A stretch of DNA of 64,000 nt from Dictyostelium firmibasis. Lineage: Eukaryota; Evosea; Eumycetozoa; Dictyosteliales; Dictyosteliaceae. Numbering within the stretch: position 1 is the first letter of the stretch; each line of letters begins with the position of its first letter. The DNA lies in assembly GCA_036169595.1 (NCBI GenBank), contig CM069767.1, forward strand, positions 3,733,501 through 3,797,500, read 5' to 3'. The translations under genes and the position numbers were made by a program. Under the pieces are notes generated by a model. It saw only the letters and a list, made by a program, of their open reading frames with translations, did not search any database and was not told the DNA's origin. Shown piece by piece: positions 10,915-24,244 of the stretch.

Positions 10915-11970
10915 ATGAATACACCAATTAAAGTTAAATTATCATCAACAGTAATAGTTTTATTAAAATGGGGAGTTGATAAAATACCATCATCAATTAA
11001 TAAGAAACCATTAAAAAACTATGATTACAGAGTAATGATGGTAAAAAGATCGAACAATATTAAATTTTTTCCATCAGCACATGTTTTCCCTGGTGGAGCA
11101 GTTGATGAGCATGATAATTCATTGGAATGGGAAAACGTTATTGAGAAACCAATACCATCTAATCTTCCAATTAGAATTAGTGCATTAAGAGAAATTTTTG
11201 AAGAAACCAATTTCTTTTTAGATAAAAATGATAAATTAATTAAAAACTCTTCAAGAATTGAAAATCTTCAAAGTGATTTAATGAATAAAGAAACCTCGAA
11301 AATTAATAACTTTTTATTAAATTTCATTAAAGAGAGTGATATAAAATTAAACCTTAGTCAATTATATCAATGGGCAAGATGGGTGACACCTATATTAGGT
11401 CCAAAGCAAACTCATAGATTCGATACCTATTTCTATATTACACCAATTTACAAATACCCTGAATCTTGTAAAATAGATGGTACAGAAAATGTTGAAATGG
11501 ATTGGTTATCACCAGAGGAAGCATTGGAAGAACATAGAATGGGTAAAATTAGTTTACCACCACCAACATGGTTAACATTTCACCAACTTTCAAAATGTCA
11601 TACAATCGATCAAGCCATTGAATTGGCAAAGAAAAGAGATTCATTAAATATTCTATATGATCCAATTATGACAAAACCAACAATTCCATCAAATGCATCA
11701 ACTACTATACCACAAGAAAGATATCAAGTTTTACAAGGTGATTATATTTATGAACAACAACAACAACAACAACAACAATCTTCTTCTTCTTCTGCCACAT
11801 CAACCAAAGCCACCATAAATCCAAATCAAAAAAATAGAATTGTAACACGTAGTAGAACTGGTGATTTAAATGATCAATTCTCTTGGATCTATGAATATCA
11901 AAATACTGTTCCTGGTTCAATCGATAGTCAATATGATGGTGCTAATACAATTTTACCACCAAAACTTTAA
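10915..11970 (+). CDS. Nudix hydrolase, NUDT19 / RP2-like
   Basis: Single exon, 351 residues. The N-terminus has STVIVLLKWG, then YRVMMVKRSNNIKFFPSAHVFPGG, which is characteristic of the NUDT19 group. The Nudix box is split: GG at 60-61 is separated by about 30 residues from REIFEET at 92-98, an insertion typical of NUDT19. The conserved REUxEE core is complete, so the enzyme should be active. NUDT19 proteins hydrolyse CoA and acyl-CoA diphosphate bonds in peroxisomes. The C-terminus ends in PKL, which resembles a weak type 1 peroxisomal signal; human and mouse proteins end in a similar tripeptide. A Gln/Ser-rich insert lies near 280-298. Substrate and location are inference from the family. 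Confidence 0.85.
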   Translation: MNTPIKVKLSSTVIVLLKWGVDKIPSSINKKPLKNYDYRVMMVKRSNNIKFFPSAHVFPGGAVDEHDNSLEWENVIEKPIPSNLPIRISALREIFEETNFFLDKNDKLIKNSSRIENLQSDLMNKETSKINNFLLNFIKESDIKLNLSQLYQWARWVTPILGPKQTHRFDTYFYITPIYKYPESCKIDGTENVEMDWLSPEEALEEHRMGKISLPPPTWLTFHQLSKCHTIDQAIELAKKRDSLNILYDPIMTKPTIPSNASTTIPQERYQVLQGDYIYEQQQQQQQQSSSSSATSTKATINPNQKNRIVTRSRTGDLNDQFSWIYEYQNTVPGSIDSQYDGANTILPPKL

Positions 11971-12368
11971 TGATATATATTAAAAAACAATAATCAACAA
12001 ACTATCCAACCTTCTCCTCCTAATAACTATAAAATATTGGGTATGCCAAATTGAAAAATATAGTTGTAATAATAATAAATTCCAAAAAAAAAAAAAAAGA
12101 AAAAACTATAGAGTTTCAACAAAGATAATATCAATAAAAATAATAATAAATCAAATTGATCTTTCAAATAAATATAATAATAATTAATAATGAATATCCA
12201 ATTAAAAATTCATAATAACAGATTTAAATTGTGCATATTATAATCAATGTGCTTACAATAAATTAATAAATTTATTTTAAAAAAAAAAAAATAAAAAAAA
12301 AGTAGTTTTTGTTCAAATTTTATTGGTGTGAAGAAACTATAAAATAATACAAATTTAAAATTTTCAAA
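11971..12368. other. convergent 3' intergenic region
   Basis: 398 bp of AT-rich DNA between the convergent Nudix and dgat2 genes. It must hold both 3' ends and polyadenylation signals (AATAAA-type strings are frequent). Nothing else is seen. Confidence 0.6.
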
Positions 12369-13100
12369 TTAATTTATTTTTAAATCGCCAGTTTCTTTAT
12401 CACCACACTTATTTTTATGTTTATCAAATAAATTTTGAAGTGCCTCAACATAAATTTGATGATAGTATTCAATAATTTGGTCTGTTGGTGATTTAATCTT
12501 TGGTATATCAATTGGTTCGCCAACTATCATTTTATTAACAGTAATAATAAATAAATAATTAATATTGTAATAATATAATTTTATATTGTTTTTAAAAGAT
12601 TTTGGATATATAGGTATTAATAACTTACCAACAGTAACGATTTTATGTCTTACAGGTAAAAGACCAAAATCATAATTAAAAATACCTCTACCCATGAATA
12701 AAGGTGGTGCAATACCAGTTAGATTTTTAATTTTAGTTTGAATCTTTCTAACTAGTGAACCGGGTGGATTTGGCACCTGATCATAGATATCATTCTCACC
12801 GAATGAATAAACTGGTACTAACGAAGCACCATTCACCAATGCCAATTTAATAAAACCTTTTCTCTTTTTCAATGTAATTTCATTAGTACCAGGTCTTGCA
12901 TCCAATGATTCCTCTGCTCCACCAACTACTAAACAAATTGATTGACCAGGTCCTGAATTTAAAATATTTTCACAACTTTTCTTTGCAACTGATGACATAC
13001 CAAAACTCATTAAAACATCTCTTAAAAATGGTATCTTAAAAAAATATATATTATTACATTTATGAAAAAGAGATTGATTTTTGATAATAATTATTAATAA

Positions 13101-13159
<59 letters not shown>

Positions 13160-13596
13160 CATACCTTAAAATTTGATTCTAAGGTTAATAAATGCACTTT
13201 TAAACCAGGTAATTTTTCATCAATATTATTAGCATTTGTAGCGAAATTACAAAATGCACCAATACTAATGATCCCATGAGGATGATATGCAAAGATATAA
13301 TTCTTCTTTGGGTCATAATTTGAATTGATAATTAGAGATATTGGGAAGTAGTCTCTAAAGTAACGCCATAATATTGAATTTCTAACATAACTTATACGCC
13401 TTCCACCATTTTCGTGCTTTGTATCAAAATAAAACATCCATATCAAATAAGGTATTGCGATACCCCAAAACAATGGTATCACTATTAAATTAAATGCCAT
13501 TATTAAACATACTGGTAATACCATTGCATATATTGCAACTGCCATCGTCTCCAATCTCCTATATAATGGAACGTTCCATGGTACAAATTTAACCAT
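12369..13596 (-). CDS. dgat2: diacylglycerol O-acyltransferase 2
   Basis: Three exons: 13596-13165, 13034-12629, 12523-12369; 330 residues. It makes triacylglycerol from diacylglycerol and acyl-CoA at the ER and lipid droplets. The catalytic HPHG motif sits at 105-108, inside FAYHPHGIISIGAFCNF. Downstream are PFLRDVLMSFGMSSVAK, KKRKGFIKLALVNGASLVPVYSFGE and TVVGEPIDIP, then a C-terminus close to animal DGAT2 (YVEALQNLFDKHK). A hydrophobic hairpin at about 20-56 is the membrane anchor. Length fits the family (human 388, with a longer N-terminus). Intron 1 is mostly a (TAAA)n array at about 13096-13159. The splice across intron 2 restores VTVVGEP exactly as in animal enzymes. Confidence 0.92.
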
Positions 13597-13958
13597 TTTT
13601 TTTTAACTATTCAAATAATTAAATTAATATGAAAATATATAAAAAATATTTATATGTATATATATGAGATATTATTAATAATATATGTATTTATATTTGT
13701 ACAAAAAAAAAAAAAATAAAGAAGATATGAAATACAAAGATTTTATTGTGAGTAAATTATAAATATAAGTATATAAATATTTGTATGAATGTGTGAAATT
13801 AATTTACAAAATTAAATAAAAATTAAAAAAAAAAAAAAAAAAAAAATTTTAACATAAAAAAAAAAATCCAATTTTTTTTATTTTATATATATACACAACC
13901 AACACAATGAATGTCGACAAAAATTATTTTTTTTTTTGAATTGTTATTATTATTATTA
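13597..13958. other. intergenic, dgat2 promoter and rpp21 3' end
   Basis: 362 bp, AT-rich. It contains the upstream region of dgat2 and the 3' region of rpp21, both read on the minus strand. No specific element is recognised. Confidence 0.5.
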
Positions 13959-14834
<876 letters not shown>

Positions 14835-15066
14835 AATATGGTTTGTTACGAGTTACGTTTGATTAAAAAAAAAAAATTGAATTTTTTACTTTTTTTTTTT
14901 TTTTTGAAAATTTTTTTTTTTTTTGCAAATTTTTTTTTGTATAAAAAAAAAAAATTTTGCATCTTTTTTTTTTTTTTCAACAAAAAGACATAGAAAAAGG
15001 TAAATATTTACATATAATAAAAAATTTTGATTGGCCAATAAAGCAAAAAAAAAAATAAAAAATTAG

Positions 15067-15167
15067 TGATATAAATAAATGATGAAGAATAATAATTATA
15101 GAAGTCTACTGAAAGTCATTGAAGATTTACTTATTTTCCATGCAACACCATCTGATCATTTATATCA
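15067..15167 (+). ncRNA. box C/D small nucleolar RNA, predicted 18S 2'-O-methylation guide
   Basis: A perfect 10-bp terminal stem, TGATATAAAT (15067-15076)/ATTTATATCA (15158-15167), brackets box C ATGATGA (15079-15085) and box D CTGA (15152-15155). Each box is two bases from the stem, as in a canonical kink-turn. An internal CTGA at 15109-15112 fits D', and TTGAAGA near 15119-15125 a weak C'. The guide before box D is CCATGCAACACCA (15138-15150). It pairs with the conserved 18S segment TGGTGGTGCATGG with a single mismatch, and may pair perfectly with the amoeba's own rRNA. By the D+5 rule the target is the U that I recall as modified by yeast snR55 and human SNORD33. It lies in the intergenic region 5' of rpp21. 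Promoter not identified. Confidence 0.85.
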
Positions 15168-15425
15168 ATAATTTATTTTTTTTTTAAAAAAAAATATTCT
15201 CGACACTATTTATGGTAATTTTTTAATTAAAATTCAAATTATTAATAATTTATTTCTTTTAAATATAGATTTTTTTCTTGTCTAGTAAATAAGCTCTTGA
15301 TTATCTCTCTTTGAACACCATTATAAAAAAAAATTTACAAAATAAAAATGAATTTTTATATTAATAAAACAAAAAACAATGTCTACTTTATTTATATATT
15401 ATATATATATACATTTTTAATTAAT
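15168..15425. other. intergenic
   Basis: AT-rich DNA between the snoRNA and the 3' end of the minus-strand membrane-protein gene. Nothing further is seen. Confidence 0.4.
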
Positions 15426-18400
15426 TTATTTACTACTATTTCTTTTTGTTAAAAAATATTCTCTTTTAATTTTAATAAAATTATTAATTTTTCTTTTTTT
15501 CCAAATTATAACACCAATAATTGCAGTACTAAATACAACACATAATACCACTGCAATGATTATTTTATTCCTAAAGATAGAATTTTCACTATTACCATTG
15601 GTTACTTGGCAGGTATTAGTTGGCGAAATCAATAAACTAAGAGATGAACTGGTTTGTGATAGTTGATATTTACATGGGTCATCAATAGATTGATAAGAGT
15701 TTGATGTTGCATTATATGAATTTAACTTTAATGTGAATGCTTGACTTAAACTTGAATTTCCATACTTTAAGAATGTGATGTTACCACTTGTACTAGTATT
15801 ATTTAAATAAACATTAATTGTTTTATTATTACCAGATAACGAAGATGAAGAGGATGACAATCCATCAATGGACAAAATTGATCTTTTTTTAAAACTACTA
15901 TCATCGTTGTTGATGGCTTCATTTGATGGTATATATTCACCAATAACAAAGATATGAGTAAAATCAATACCAGGTGTTTCATTTCCATTTATTAAAATAT
16001 TGAATTGAGAATTTGAATTTTGGGATAATGAACCATTTACAATTAAATTTGTAATTGAGGAATATGTACCAATCGATGAGTTGAATGATGATTTAATATC
16101 ATTTTCAATAATACCATTACCATTTATGTTACCATTATGATTTAAAATATTATTTGAATTATCGTTGTTATTAATTGATAATATAGAGTTATTTAATTTA
16201 ATAATACTATTAATTGAGGTATTAAATTGATTCAATATTAATTTCATATCAGTAATTTCTAAATTACCAAAATTATTAAATTTATTTAATTTGGTTATAC
16301 TTGTTGAAGAAGATGTTAAATTTGTAAAACTTGAAGAAGAAGAAAAAGAATTTAAAGAAGATGCAGAGAATAACCAATTATTAAAATTATTTATAACATG
16401 ATTACCATTATCGGGTGAATAAAATAAACTATTTGAACCTAAAATTATATTACCATTATTTTCAAAATAAGAATTACCAAATAATTGAAATTTACCACCA
16501 TCATTTATTTCTAATTTTTGATTGTTAATAAAATTTGAATTGTTTAAATTTATTATACTTTGATTATTAATTTGTGAAAAGTGACTATTAATATTATTAT
16601 TATTATTACTATTATTAGTTGATTTTGATAAATAAAAATTAGAAAAATCGATTGAAATCATTGAATTATCACCTAAATGTAAATTTGAATTTTCAAAATA
16701 AACATTTGAATTATTGGATAAATTTAAAGTTGTATTACCATTTAATTTTAATGAAGAACCTTTATTAAAATTAATAGTAGAACCTTGATCTATAGAAATC
16801 TTTGAATTTTCATTTAATAATAAATTTGAACCTAATCCATTTAAAGAGAATTTAGAATTACTTGAAATCATAATATGACTATTCTGATTTAACTGAATTA
16901 AATTATTATTATGAGTGTGTATTGAATTATCACTAATTATTAACATTGATGAATTTAATAGATTGAAAGGATTATTAGTATTTAAATTTGAATTTGATAA
17001 AAGTTGAAATTGAGCATTGTCAGATAAAGATGTAATTTTTGATTCCATATTAACATCTGTACAATTCTTTAAAAGAAATAAAGATTTATCTGATAAATTA
17101 ATTGAAGAACCCATGAATTGAAAAACACTATTTTCATTCTTAAATATTGAATTACCAATTGAATGAATATTTGAACGAATTCCAATTGAGCTTTGATTTA
17201 TTAATATCTTTGATTCATCATTTAAATAGAAATCACCTGAATCACTAACTATATAACCATTTGAATTTATAGATAATGTTCCATTACCATTTAATTGAAA
17301 ATCTCCATTAACATGTAATCCACCTTCATTATTTAAATTTATAATTGATTGATTACCTAATAGAAAATGAGATTTAATCTCTAATAGTGAATTATTAATA
17401 TTGGTTTTACCACCATTACTTATAAATTGATCCATTTGAACTAAAGATTGATTATTTGCACTCAATGTTGAATCGCCATCACCAAGTTCAAATAATAATC
17501 CTTTTAAATTAGATTGAGGTGAATTTAATAAAACTTTTGAACCTTCCCAAACACTAATACCACCTTTCGATTGTTGAGTATTCATTAAATTATCAATATT
17601 TAATATTGAACCACCTTTTATAATTGATTGAGTTGAATTAATTGTTAATGGTGAATTAACATTAATAGTGCCATTACTATTTAAATTAAATAAATTTGTA
17701 TTAATAGATATTGGTAAATCAACATTAAATAAACCCCCATTATTAAAAAAATTATTTGAATTAATAAATGTTGTAGTAGTACTATTATTTAATGAGGATG
17801 AAGATGAAGACGAAGAAGTAGTTTTTGAAGAAAATGATGACGAAGAAGATGATGAAGAAGATGATGAAGATTTATTCGTTTGCAATATACCACTTTTAGA
17901 TATATTTAAATCTGAGTTAATATCTAAAATACTATTACTATTTAAAATGTTTACAACACCATCTATTTGAAAATGACTGGTCGTTTGTAAACATTCTCCA
18001 CCGTTATTACATCCAATATTCATACTTGAACCATTGGATAAGGACAAAGATCCATTAAATTGTAATAAAAATCCAACATTTAATGTGTTTGAAATTTTTT
18101 TATCAACATCCCCAATTATTGTTTCGGGTGAATTAATCAATGTACTTTTACTATTATAGTAAACACAATTTGATGTTGATGATGAAGAAGAAGATGATGA
18201 TATAGTTGATGAAGATGATTGAGTTGTTGTGGTAGTTGTTGAACTTGTAATAGTACTATTTGACTTTGTAATTGAAGATCCTGTTGAATTGACTTTCTGA
18301 GGTGATATTGTCTTTGTAATCGAAGAAGATGATGATGATGATGATGAAGATGATTGAACCATTGAAGTTAAATTAAATTTTTTGAAAGTTTGATTTGAAA

Positions 18401-18569
18401 TTAAAGATAAATCGCCACATGAAATTGATGTATCATTTGATGATGAAGTTATATTAGCATCATTTTTTATTCCTAAAGAAAAACTGCTGACATAATTTAT
18501 ATTATTACTATTTATACATATTGAAACTAAAATAATAATAATTATATTAATTATTTTAATTCTTATCAT
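15426..18569 (-). CDS. secreted type I membrane protein, Ser/Asn-rich, beta-helix-like
   Basis: Single exon, 1047 residues. The N-terminus (IKIINIIIIILVSICIN) is a signal peptide. A Ser/Thr-rich mucin-like region follows at about 70-140. Most of the protein is a long series of imperfect units of 20-25 residues with alternating hydrophobic and Asn/Gly/Ser positions, such as INLNNEGGLHVNGDFQLNG, suggesting a parallel beta-helix. Near the C-terminus IIIAVVLCVVFSTAIIGVIIW is a membrane segment, followed by a short basic cytoplasmic tail. NxS/T sites are very frequent, so heavy glycosylation is likely. I do not recognise a named family. A surface adhesion or coat role is inference from architecture alone. 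Confidence 0.85.
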   Translation of the reverse strand: MIRIKIINIIIIILVSICINSNNINYVSSFSLGIKNDANITSSSNDTSISCGDLSLISNQTFKKFNLTSMVQSSSSSSSSSSSITKTISPQKVNSTGSSITKSNSTITSSTTTTTTQSSSSTISSSSSSSSTSNCVYYNSKSTLINSPETIIGDVDKKISNTLNVGFLLQFNGSLSLSNGSSMNIGCNNGGECLQTTSHFQIDGVVNILNSNSILDINSDLNISKSGILQTNKSSSSSSSSSSSSFSSKTTSSSSSSSSLNNSTTTTFINSNNFFNNGGLFNVDLPISINTNLFNLNSNGTINVNSPLTINSTQSIIKGGSILNIDNLMNTQQSKGGISVWEGSKVLLNSPQSNLKGLLFELGDGDSTLSANNQSLVQMDQFISNGGKTNINNSLLEIKSHFLLGNQSIINLNNEGGLHVNGDFQLNGNGTLSINSNGYIVSDSGDFYLNDESKILINQSSIGIRSNIHSIGNSIFKNENSVFQFMGSSINLSDKSLFLLKNCTDVNMESKITSLSDNAQFQLLSNSNLNTNNPFNLLNSSMLIISDNSIHTHNNNLIQLNQNSHIMISSNSKFSLNGLGSNLLLNENSKISIDQGSTINFNKGSSLKLNGNTTLNLSNNSNVYFENSNLHLGDNSMISIDFSNFYLSKSTNNSNNNNNINSHFSQINNQSIINLNNSNFINNQKLEINDGGKFQLFGNSYFENNGNIILGSNSLFYSPDNGNHVINNFNNWLFSASSLNSFSSSSSFTNLTSSSTSITKLNKFNNFGNLEITDMKLILNQFNTSINSIIKLNNSILSINNNDNSNNILNHNGNINGNGIIENDIKSSFNSSIGTYSSITNLIVNGSLSQNSNSQFNILINGNETPGIDFTHIFVIGEYIPSNEAINNDDSSFKKRSILSIDGLSSSSSSLSGNNKTINVYLNNTSTSGNITFLKYGNSSLSQAFTLKLNSYNATSNSYQSIDDPCKYQLSQTSSSLSLLISPTNTCQVTNGNSENSIFRNKIIIAVVLCVVFSTAIIGVIIWKKRKINNFIKIKREYFLTKRNSSK

Positions 18570-18589
18570 TTTTGGAATTTTTGGTCTTT

Positions 18590-18627
<38 letters not shown>

Positions 18628-18921
18628 CCTAAAATAATTTTTTTTATTGGAGTATTTATAAGATAAATTTTAGAGATTGGGTTAATTTTAAATATTGAAA
18701 TAATTTATATATATATATATATATGCATATATATTTAGATAAAATTTTTTTTTTTTTTATTTTTTTTTGAAAGAATTTTTTTTTTTTGGGTAAATGAAAT
18801 GATTAAAAAAATAAAGAATAATATAATAAAAAAAATAAACAAATATGAATCGTGTAAGAAATATTTAAATATAGATTTTGATAAAAAAAGACGCTAGTGG
18901 TGTTGCATTAAAAAAAATTTG

Positions 18922-18952
<31 letters not shown>

Positions 18953-20346
18953 TAGAATAAATAAAATTTATTTATTATAATTAAAAAAAAAAAATTATAC
19001 TCATCTATATCTATTATTTACCACACGAATACTCTCACCCACTCTTTCTGTCAAAATTTTTTTTTTTTTTCTTTATTTTTTTATTTTTTTTTTATAAAAA
19101 AAATTGATTATCTAACACAGTCCAGTACATGTTTTCTGAAAGGAAAAAAAAAAAAACCAAAATCATATTTGATGTTATTCCTTTTAAAGGAATTTAATAC
19201 CATATAAATTTGCTATAAAATTTTCAAAATATTAACTACACAAATGTATTACCCATCCTTTATTAAATATTCAATTATTTGTTTTGTAAAAAAAATAATA
19301 AAAAAAAATAAAAAAAAATCACAATTAAAAAGAAAAAACATTATTAAAAAAAATAAATTAAAAAAAAAATAAATGAATTTAAATGAAAAAGAATTTAATT
19401 ATTACCTAATTATGATTTTATTATGAATTGTTACAATTGAAATAATTTTATATATAGTTATAATTATTTTAGACAGTGAATAGTTTTTAAAATAATTAAT
19501 TTTCAAACTATTTATATTTACAACCAAAATCAATTGAATTTATTTTAAATTTTATTTTAATAAGGTATTTTATTAGATTTTTGTTCATTATTTTTATACC
19601 CACAAATTACAATAAAAATAAAATAAAAATTTATCTTACCACACATCACATTCATATATGTTTAATTTTTTTTTAATAATAATCAAATTTTTGATAAATT
19701 TATGTTTATTAATAAATTGATGACAGTAGAAAATACAGTTTTTTTATTGTGAGTTAAGTTTGAAAAAAAAAAAAAAAAAACTCTCCTTACACTTTCATGG
19801 ATGAGGTGTATTATTAGAGTAAAGGTAATTGTATATGTTTTAATGCTATATAGAGTGGTTGATAGTGGGGTATGATATTGTTAATTGAAACATTTTTTCC
19901 TTTTTTTAGTGTTAAAAAATCTATTTTTAGTATACTTTAATTTTTTATTAATTTTTTATTTAAAGAGTATACTCTTATACTACCATTGGATGAGTAATAT
20001 TTAATTAAAAAAAATTACAAAAACTATAGTTGAATTATTGCTCAAATGTTCATTTATTTTTTAGAGGATAGACTAAAGAATAAAAAATAATTAGAAATTG
20101 AATTCTTTTTATATTTCTTATGAGTAAAAATTATAATTATTTTAAAAAGTGCTTTGGAAAAGTTTTTTTTTTTCTAAAAAAAATTATCAAGTAAACTATA
20201 AGAAAGAACTTTTAAAAAATATAGAATTGTTTTATCATAATCTTTTTTTCTAATTTACTTTTTAAACCAATAAGAAAAAAAAAAAAAAAAATTCTTTTAA
20301 AAATTTCTTTAAAATTAAAGTTTGTAGGATTTTTTTTTAAAGAATT

Positions 20347-20390
<44 letters not shown>

Positions 20391-20559
20391 ATGGATGCCT
20401 TTTTTTTTTTTTTTTTTTTTTTTTGGTTTCTGGATCTGAGATAACATTGAAATTTTAAAAAAAAAAATGGCTTCCAATTCATTAGAAAATAAAATTAAGA
20501 GAGATTCTCTATTTTTTTTCCTAAAAATTTTATTTAAATAGTGTTTTATTATCATTATT

Positions 20560-20606
<47 letters not shown>

Positions 20607-20631
20607 AATTTTTAAATAGTTTTTTTTTTAA
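18570..20631. other. long AT-rich intergenic region between divergent genes
   Basis: 2.06 kb between two divergent surface-protein genes, so it should hold both promoters. It consists mainly of A/T homopolymers. Less biased islets lie at about 18885-18907, 19010-19050 (several CACC/CACCC strings), 19105-19145, and 19785-19890. A string ACCCACAA at about 19598 resembles the upstream element I recall for Dictyostelium small RNA genes, but no RNA is evident downstream. No coding sequence is supported. Confidence 0.5.
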
Positions 20632-23600
20632 ATGATTAAATATTTTATACTAATTTTTTTATTTTTAATTGTCAATAAGATAGCCTATTCTAATGGGTCT
20701 GTATGTTCATTTAGTGATATTGAAAGAAATAGAACATATAATTTAGAACCATTTTTTACTTCGTATGTGTTATTTAAAATCAAACTATTAATTATAAATT
20801 TTAAACTATTACTAAAAAAAATATTTTTTTTAAAATAAAAAAAAAAAATTTTTAAAAAATTTAAAGAAATACTACCTCGTAAGTATTTTTTTTTTATTTT
20901 TATTTTTTTTTATTTTTTATATTTTTAATTTTTGTTTTTTCAAATAAATTTTTATTTAACATATATATACATATTTCTTTTATAAATTTTTTTTTTTTTA
21001 AGAATAAATGATTTTTATCTTGTAGCTTCTACTGGACCACTATATAATTATAATCAGTATTGGGAAATTTATTTTAATCTTTGTTGGAATGTGTCTTTAA
21101 GTAATTGTAGTGCAGTTGGAACTACTAGTTCATGCCAAAAGAATATGAATCAGAATGCAATTATAGACCAGTATGACACAGGAACCTTCTATAATGAATC
21201 TTACAATGATTTAGGTTTTTTATTAACCTATAAGAGTCCAATAAAGACTGGGGGTGTTACAGGTACATGTGCCCAGGGTTTTGAACAATATAGAAGGGTT
21301 ACACAATTTACTTTACGATGTAATTATGATATCGAAAGTTTTGAAGTATTAATTCCTACAGAGCCTTATAGATGTTTCTATAATATTATCTTGGAAAGTA
21401 AATCTCTTTGTAGGTGCCCATTTAAATGCAGTCATCCACATGGTAACTGTAGTGAAAATAGATGCTTTTGTGACCAACACTCCACTGGATATGATTGTAC
21501 CTTGTTGAATATTGAAATTAATTCTGTGTCATCAACTACTCTACGAGGAGGAACTGGCTATTTAATTGGTAATTTTACTAATATTACACCTTCATTCAAT
21601 GTTATTATTTCTCAATCAAATGTGGCAAATGTTATACTATTAAACTCATCAACTATCCAATTTTCAATTGACGCTGGCTCCGGAATTCAGAATGTATCAA
21701 TAGTAGCGGGATCATTGTCATATGTATCCTATTATAAATTTGAATTCGGATGTCTCCCTGGGTGCTATCTTCCTCATGGTCAATGTGACAATTCAACTAG
21801 CAAATGTATTTGTGATGATCAGAGTAAAGGTGAAGAATGTCAGATTTTAAATATTGAAATTGAATCTTGTAATTCAACTACGATTAATGGTGGTGTAGGT
21901 TTTATAATGGGAAATTTTTCTTTCATTACTTCTAAATTTGATGTTTTTATTGGCTCTTTGAATGCAACAGATGTACAGTTATTAAACTCATCAACCATTC
22001 AATTTTCAATTGGTCCTGGTGTTGGAATTCAAAACATATCGATATTTGGTGGGAATTTATCCTATATATCAATAAATTCATTTGAATACATCAACAAACA
22101 ATGTTTATCTGATTGCTCTTCTCCCCATGGTCAATGTGATATTTTTATTGGTCAATGTATTTGTGATGATCAGAGTAAAGGCGAAAATTGTCAATTTTTA
22201 AATATTGATATTGAATCTTGCGATTCAACAAATTTAAATGGTGGTACGAGTTTAATAAGAGGAAATTTTTCTTTCATTCCTCCTAAATTTGATATTCTAA
22301 TAGGTAAATTAATTGCTACGGATATATTGGTATTTAATACTTCTACAATTCAATTTTCAATTGGTGCTGGTGAAGGCTTTCAAAATGTTACAATCAGTGA
22401 TTCAATATCATCCTATACGTCTATAAATCTATTTGTATACAAAGGCAAAGAATGCCCGTTTAATTGTTCTCAACATGGTATATGTGACCCGATAAACGGA
22501 AAATGTTCTTGTGATACACAAACCAATGGAACAGGTTGCGAATTTTCGAGAATTATCTTAAACTCTATTGACCCAACAGATGGAAATGGTGGCACAACTT
22601 ATTTATATGGATATTTCGGAACTACCACCCCAGATCTATCGATAAAAATAGGTGATGCTCTTTGTACTAATATTTTACAAATTAATGAAACCTCCATAAA
22701 ATGTGATGCTGGTGTTGGTTCTGGATTCAAAACTGTTTTTTTTCAAGATAGAGATTTAAAAGCTAGTGTTGTAAACCTATTCCAATACTTTGAACCAATA
22801 ATACCCAATTCACCAAAAAAATGTTTAGATGATTGTGGGGGTCCTATTAAAGGAGTTTGCACTTCAAATGGTTGTTCGTGTATTTCTCCTTGGATGGGAA
22901 ATGATTGTAAAGCTAAATTAGTTATTGTTGAACGACCATCGTTAAATTATTCAAACCCAACAACCGATATGGAAATAATTGTAAATAATAATAATACAGA
23001 TAATCAAATTGATAACAAGCTATTCCATTCGCTAGTATCAATTTCAAAAATAAGGGAGTATGACTATCAATCGAATGAAGTTTATTCTTACACATTCAGC
23101 AGTTGGGAATTCATTAAAATTAATCCAACAACAAATCAATACAATACTTCTTTTATAAAGTCGGGTATTGAAACATCTATTACAGTTAAATTGGAATGGT
23201 TTGATAATGAAACTGGCATTGAATTTGCTAACCAAAACATTACAATGAATCCATCATCTATTAAATATACAATTGAGATTTCAAAATATCAATTCAGTAG
23301 TAAACTAAATCGATTACAATTGATAATGATGGCATCATTATCTTCAAATAAAACTGATGATGTTTGTTCCGATAAAGAATTTGGTGAAACGACAAATGGA
23401 GATAATTCAAACTATATGAAGATTCAAGTTGACACCCATTCATTGTATGGAAGGTTTATTAAAAGAGCAATTATAGATTCAATACCAAGAGCTATTGATA
23501 ATATTCCATTGGATTCATCAATGAAACAAGTTGATAGTGCATCTTCCTCTCAGTCATATATTGGTATTTCAGTTCCATACTATCAAAACCAAATTATAAT

Positions 23601-23841
23601 TGATCCTGACTTTTCATTACTTGTGGGTTTTTCTTCAAAATCTGAAAGTTCAATTTGCTCAGACAATAACTTTTCAAAACTTTCTGCTTTACATATTTCT
23701 TCAATAGCTATATGTGGTTTTGTTGGATTATCAACAATTGTCACCATGGTGATTTATGCATATTATAAGAAAAGATATGATAGAAATGTAATGAAGGAAA
23801 TTCATTCAAAACTATCAAGAAATGTTGAACTTTATATGTAA
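20632..23841 (+). CDS. EGF-like / TIG-repeat transmembrane protein with MRH-like N-terminus
   Basis: Two exons: 20632-20762 and 21003-23841; 989 residues. The signal peptide is IKYFILIFLFLIVNKIAYS. A Cys-containing segment follows (about 25-175, with GTCAQGFEQYRRVTQFTLRC) that resembles a mannose-6-phosphate-receptor-homology fold. Then come five EGF-like modules (for example CDNSTSKCICDDQSKGEEC) alternating with four IPT/TIG-like repeats marked by NGG(T/V) and TIQFSI. The C-terminal ectodomain GRFIKRAIIDSIPRAID and the final membrane segment IAICGFVGLSTIVTMVIYAYY recall the ComC/Tgr group of Dictyostelium surface proteins. Many NxS/T sites are present. Cell adhesion or signalling is likely by family, but the exact member is not identified. 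The splice SINDFYLVA reads through in frame. Confidence 0.88.
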
Positions 23842-23882
23842 TAATAAAAGAAAGAAAAAAAAAAAGAAATAAAAGAAAAAAA

Positions 23883-24091
<209 letters not shown>

Positions 24092-24244
24092 CAAAAAAAA
24101 ATAAAAAATAAAAATTATGTGTAAATATTATTTACATTAAACCAAAAAAAAAAAATAATGTTAATGTAAATATTATTTTTAATTAATAACCAGGAAAAAA
24201 AAATTTTATTTACAAACTTTAATTTTTTTTTTTTTTTTTTTTTC

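Noticed and set aside
18885-18910. Second snoRNA carrying the ATGCAACACC guide
   Set aside because: No box D follows the guide-like string and no box C or stem is present.
19590-19680. Small RNA gene after ACCCACAA
   Set aside because: The upstream-element match alone is weak, and no conserved small-RNA motif or terminal stem follows at the expected distance.
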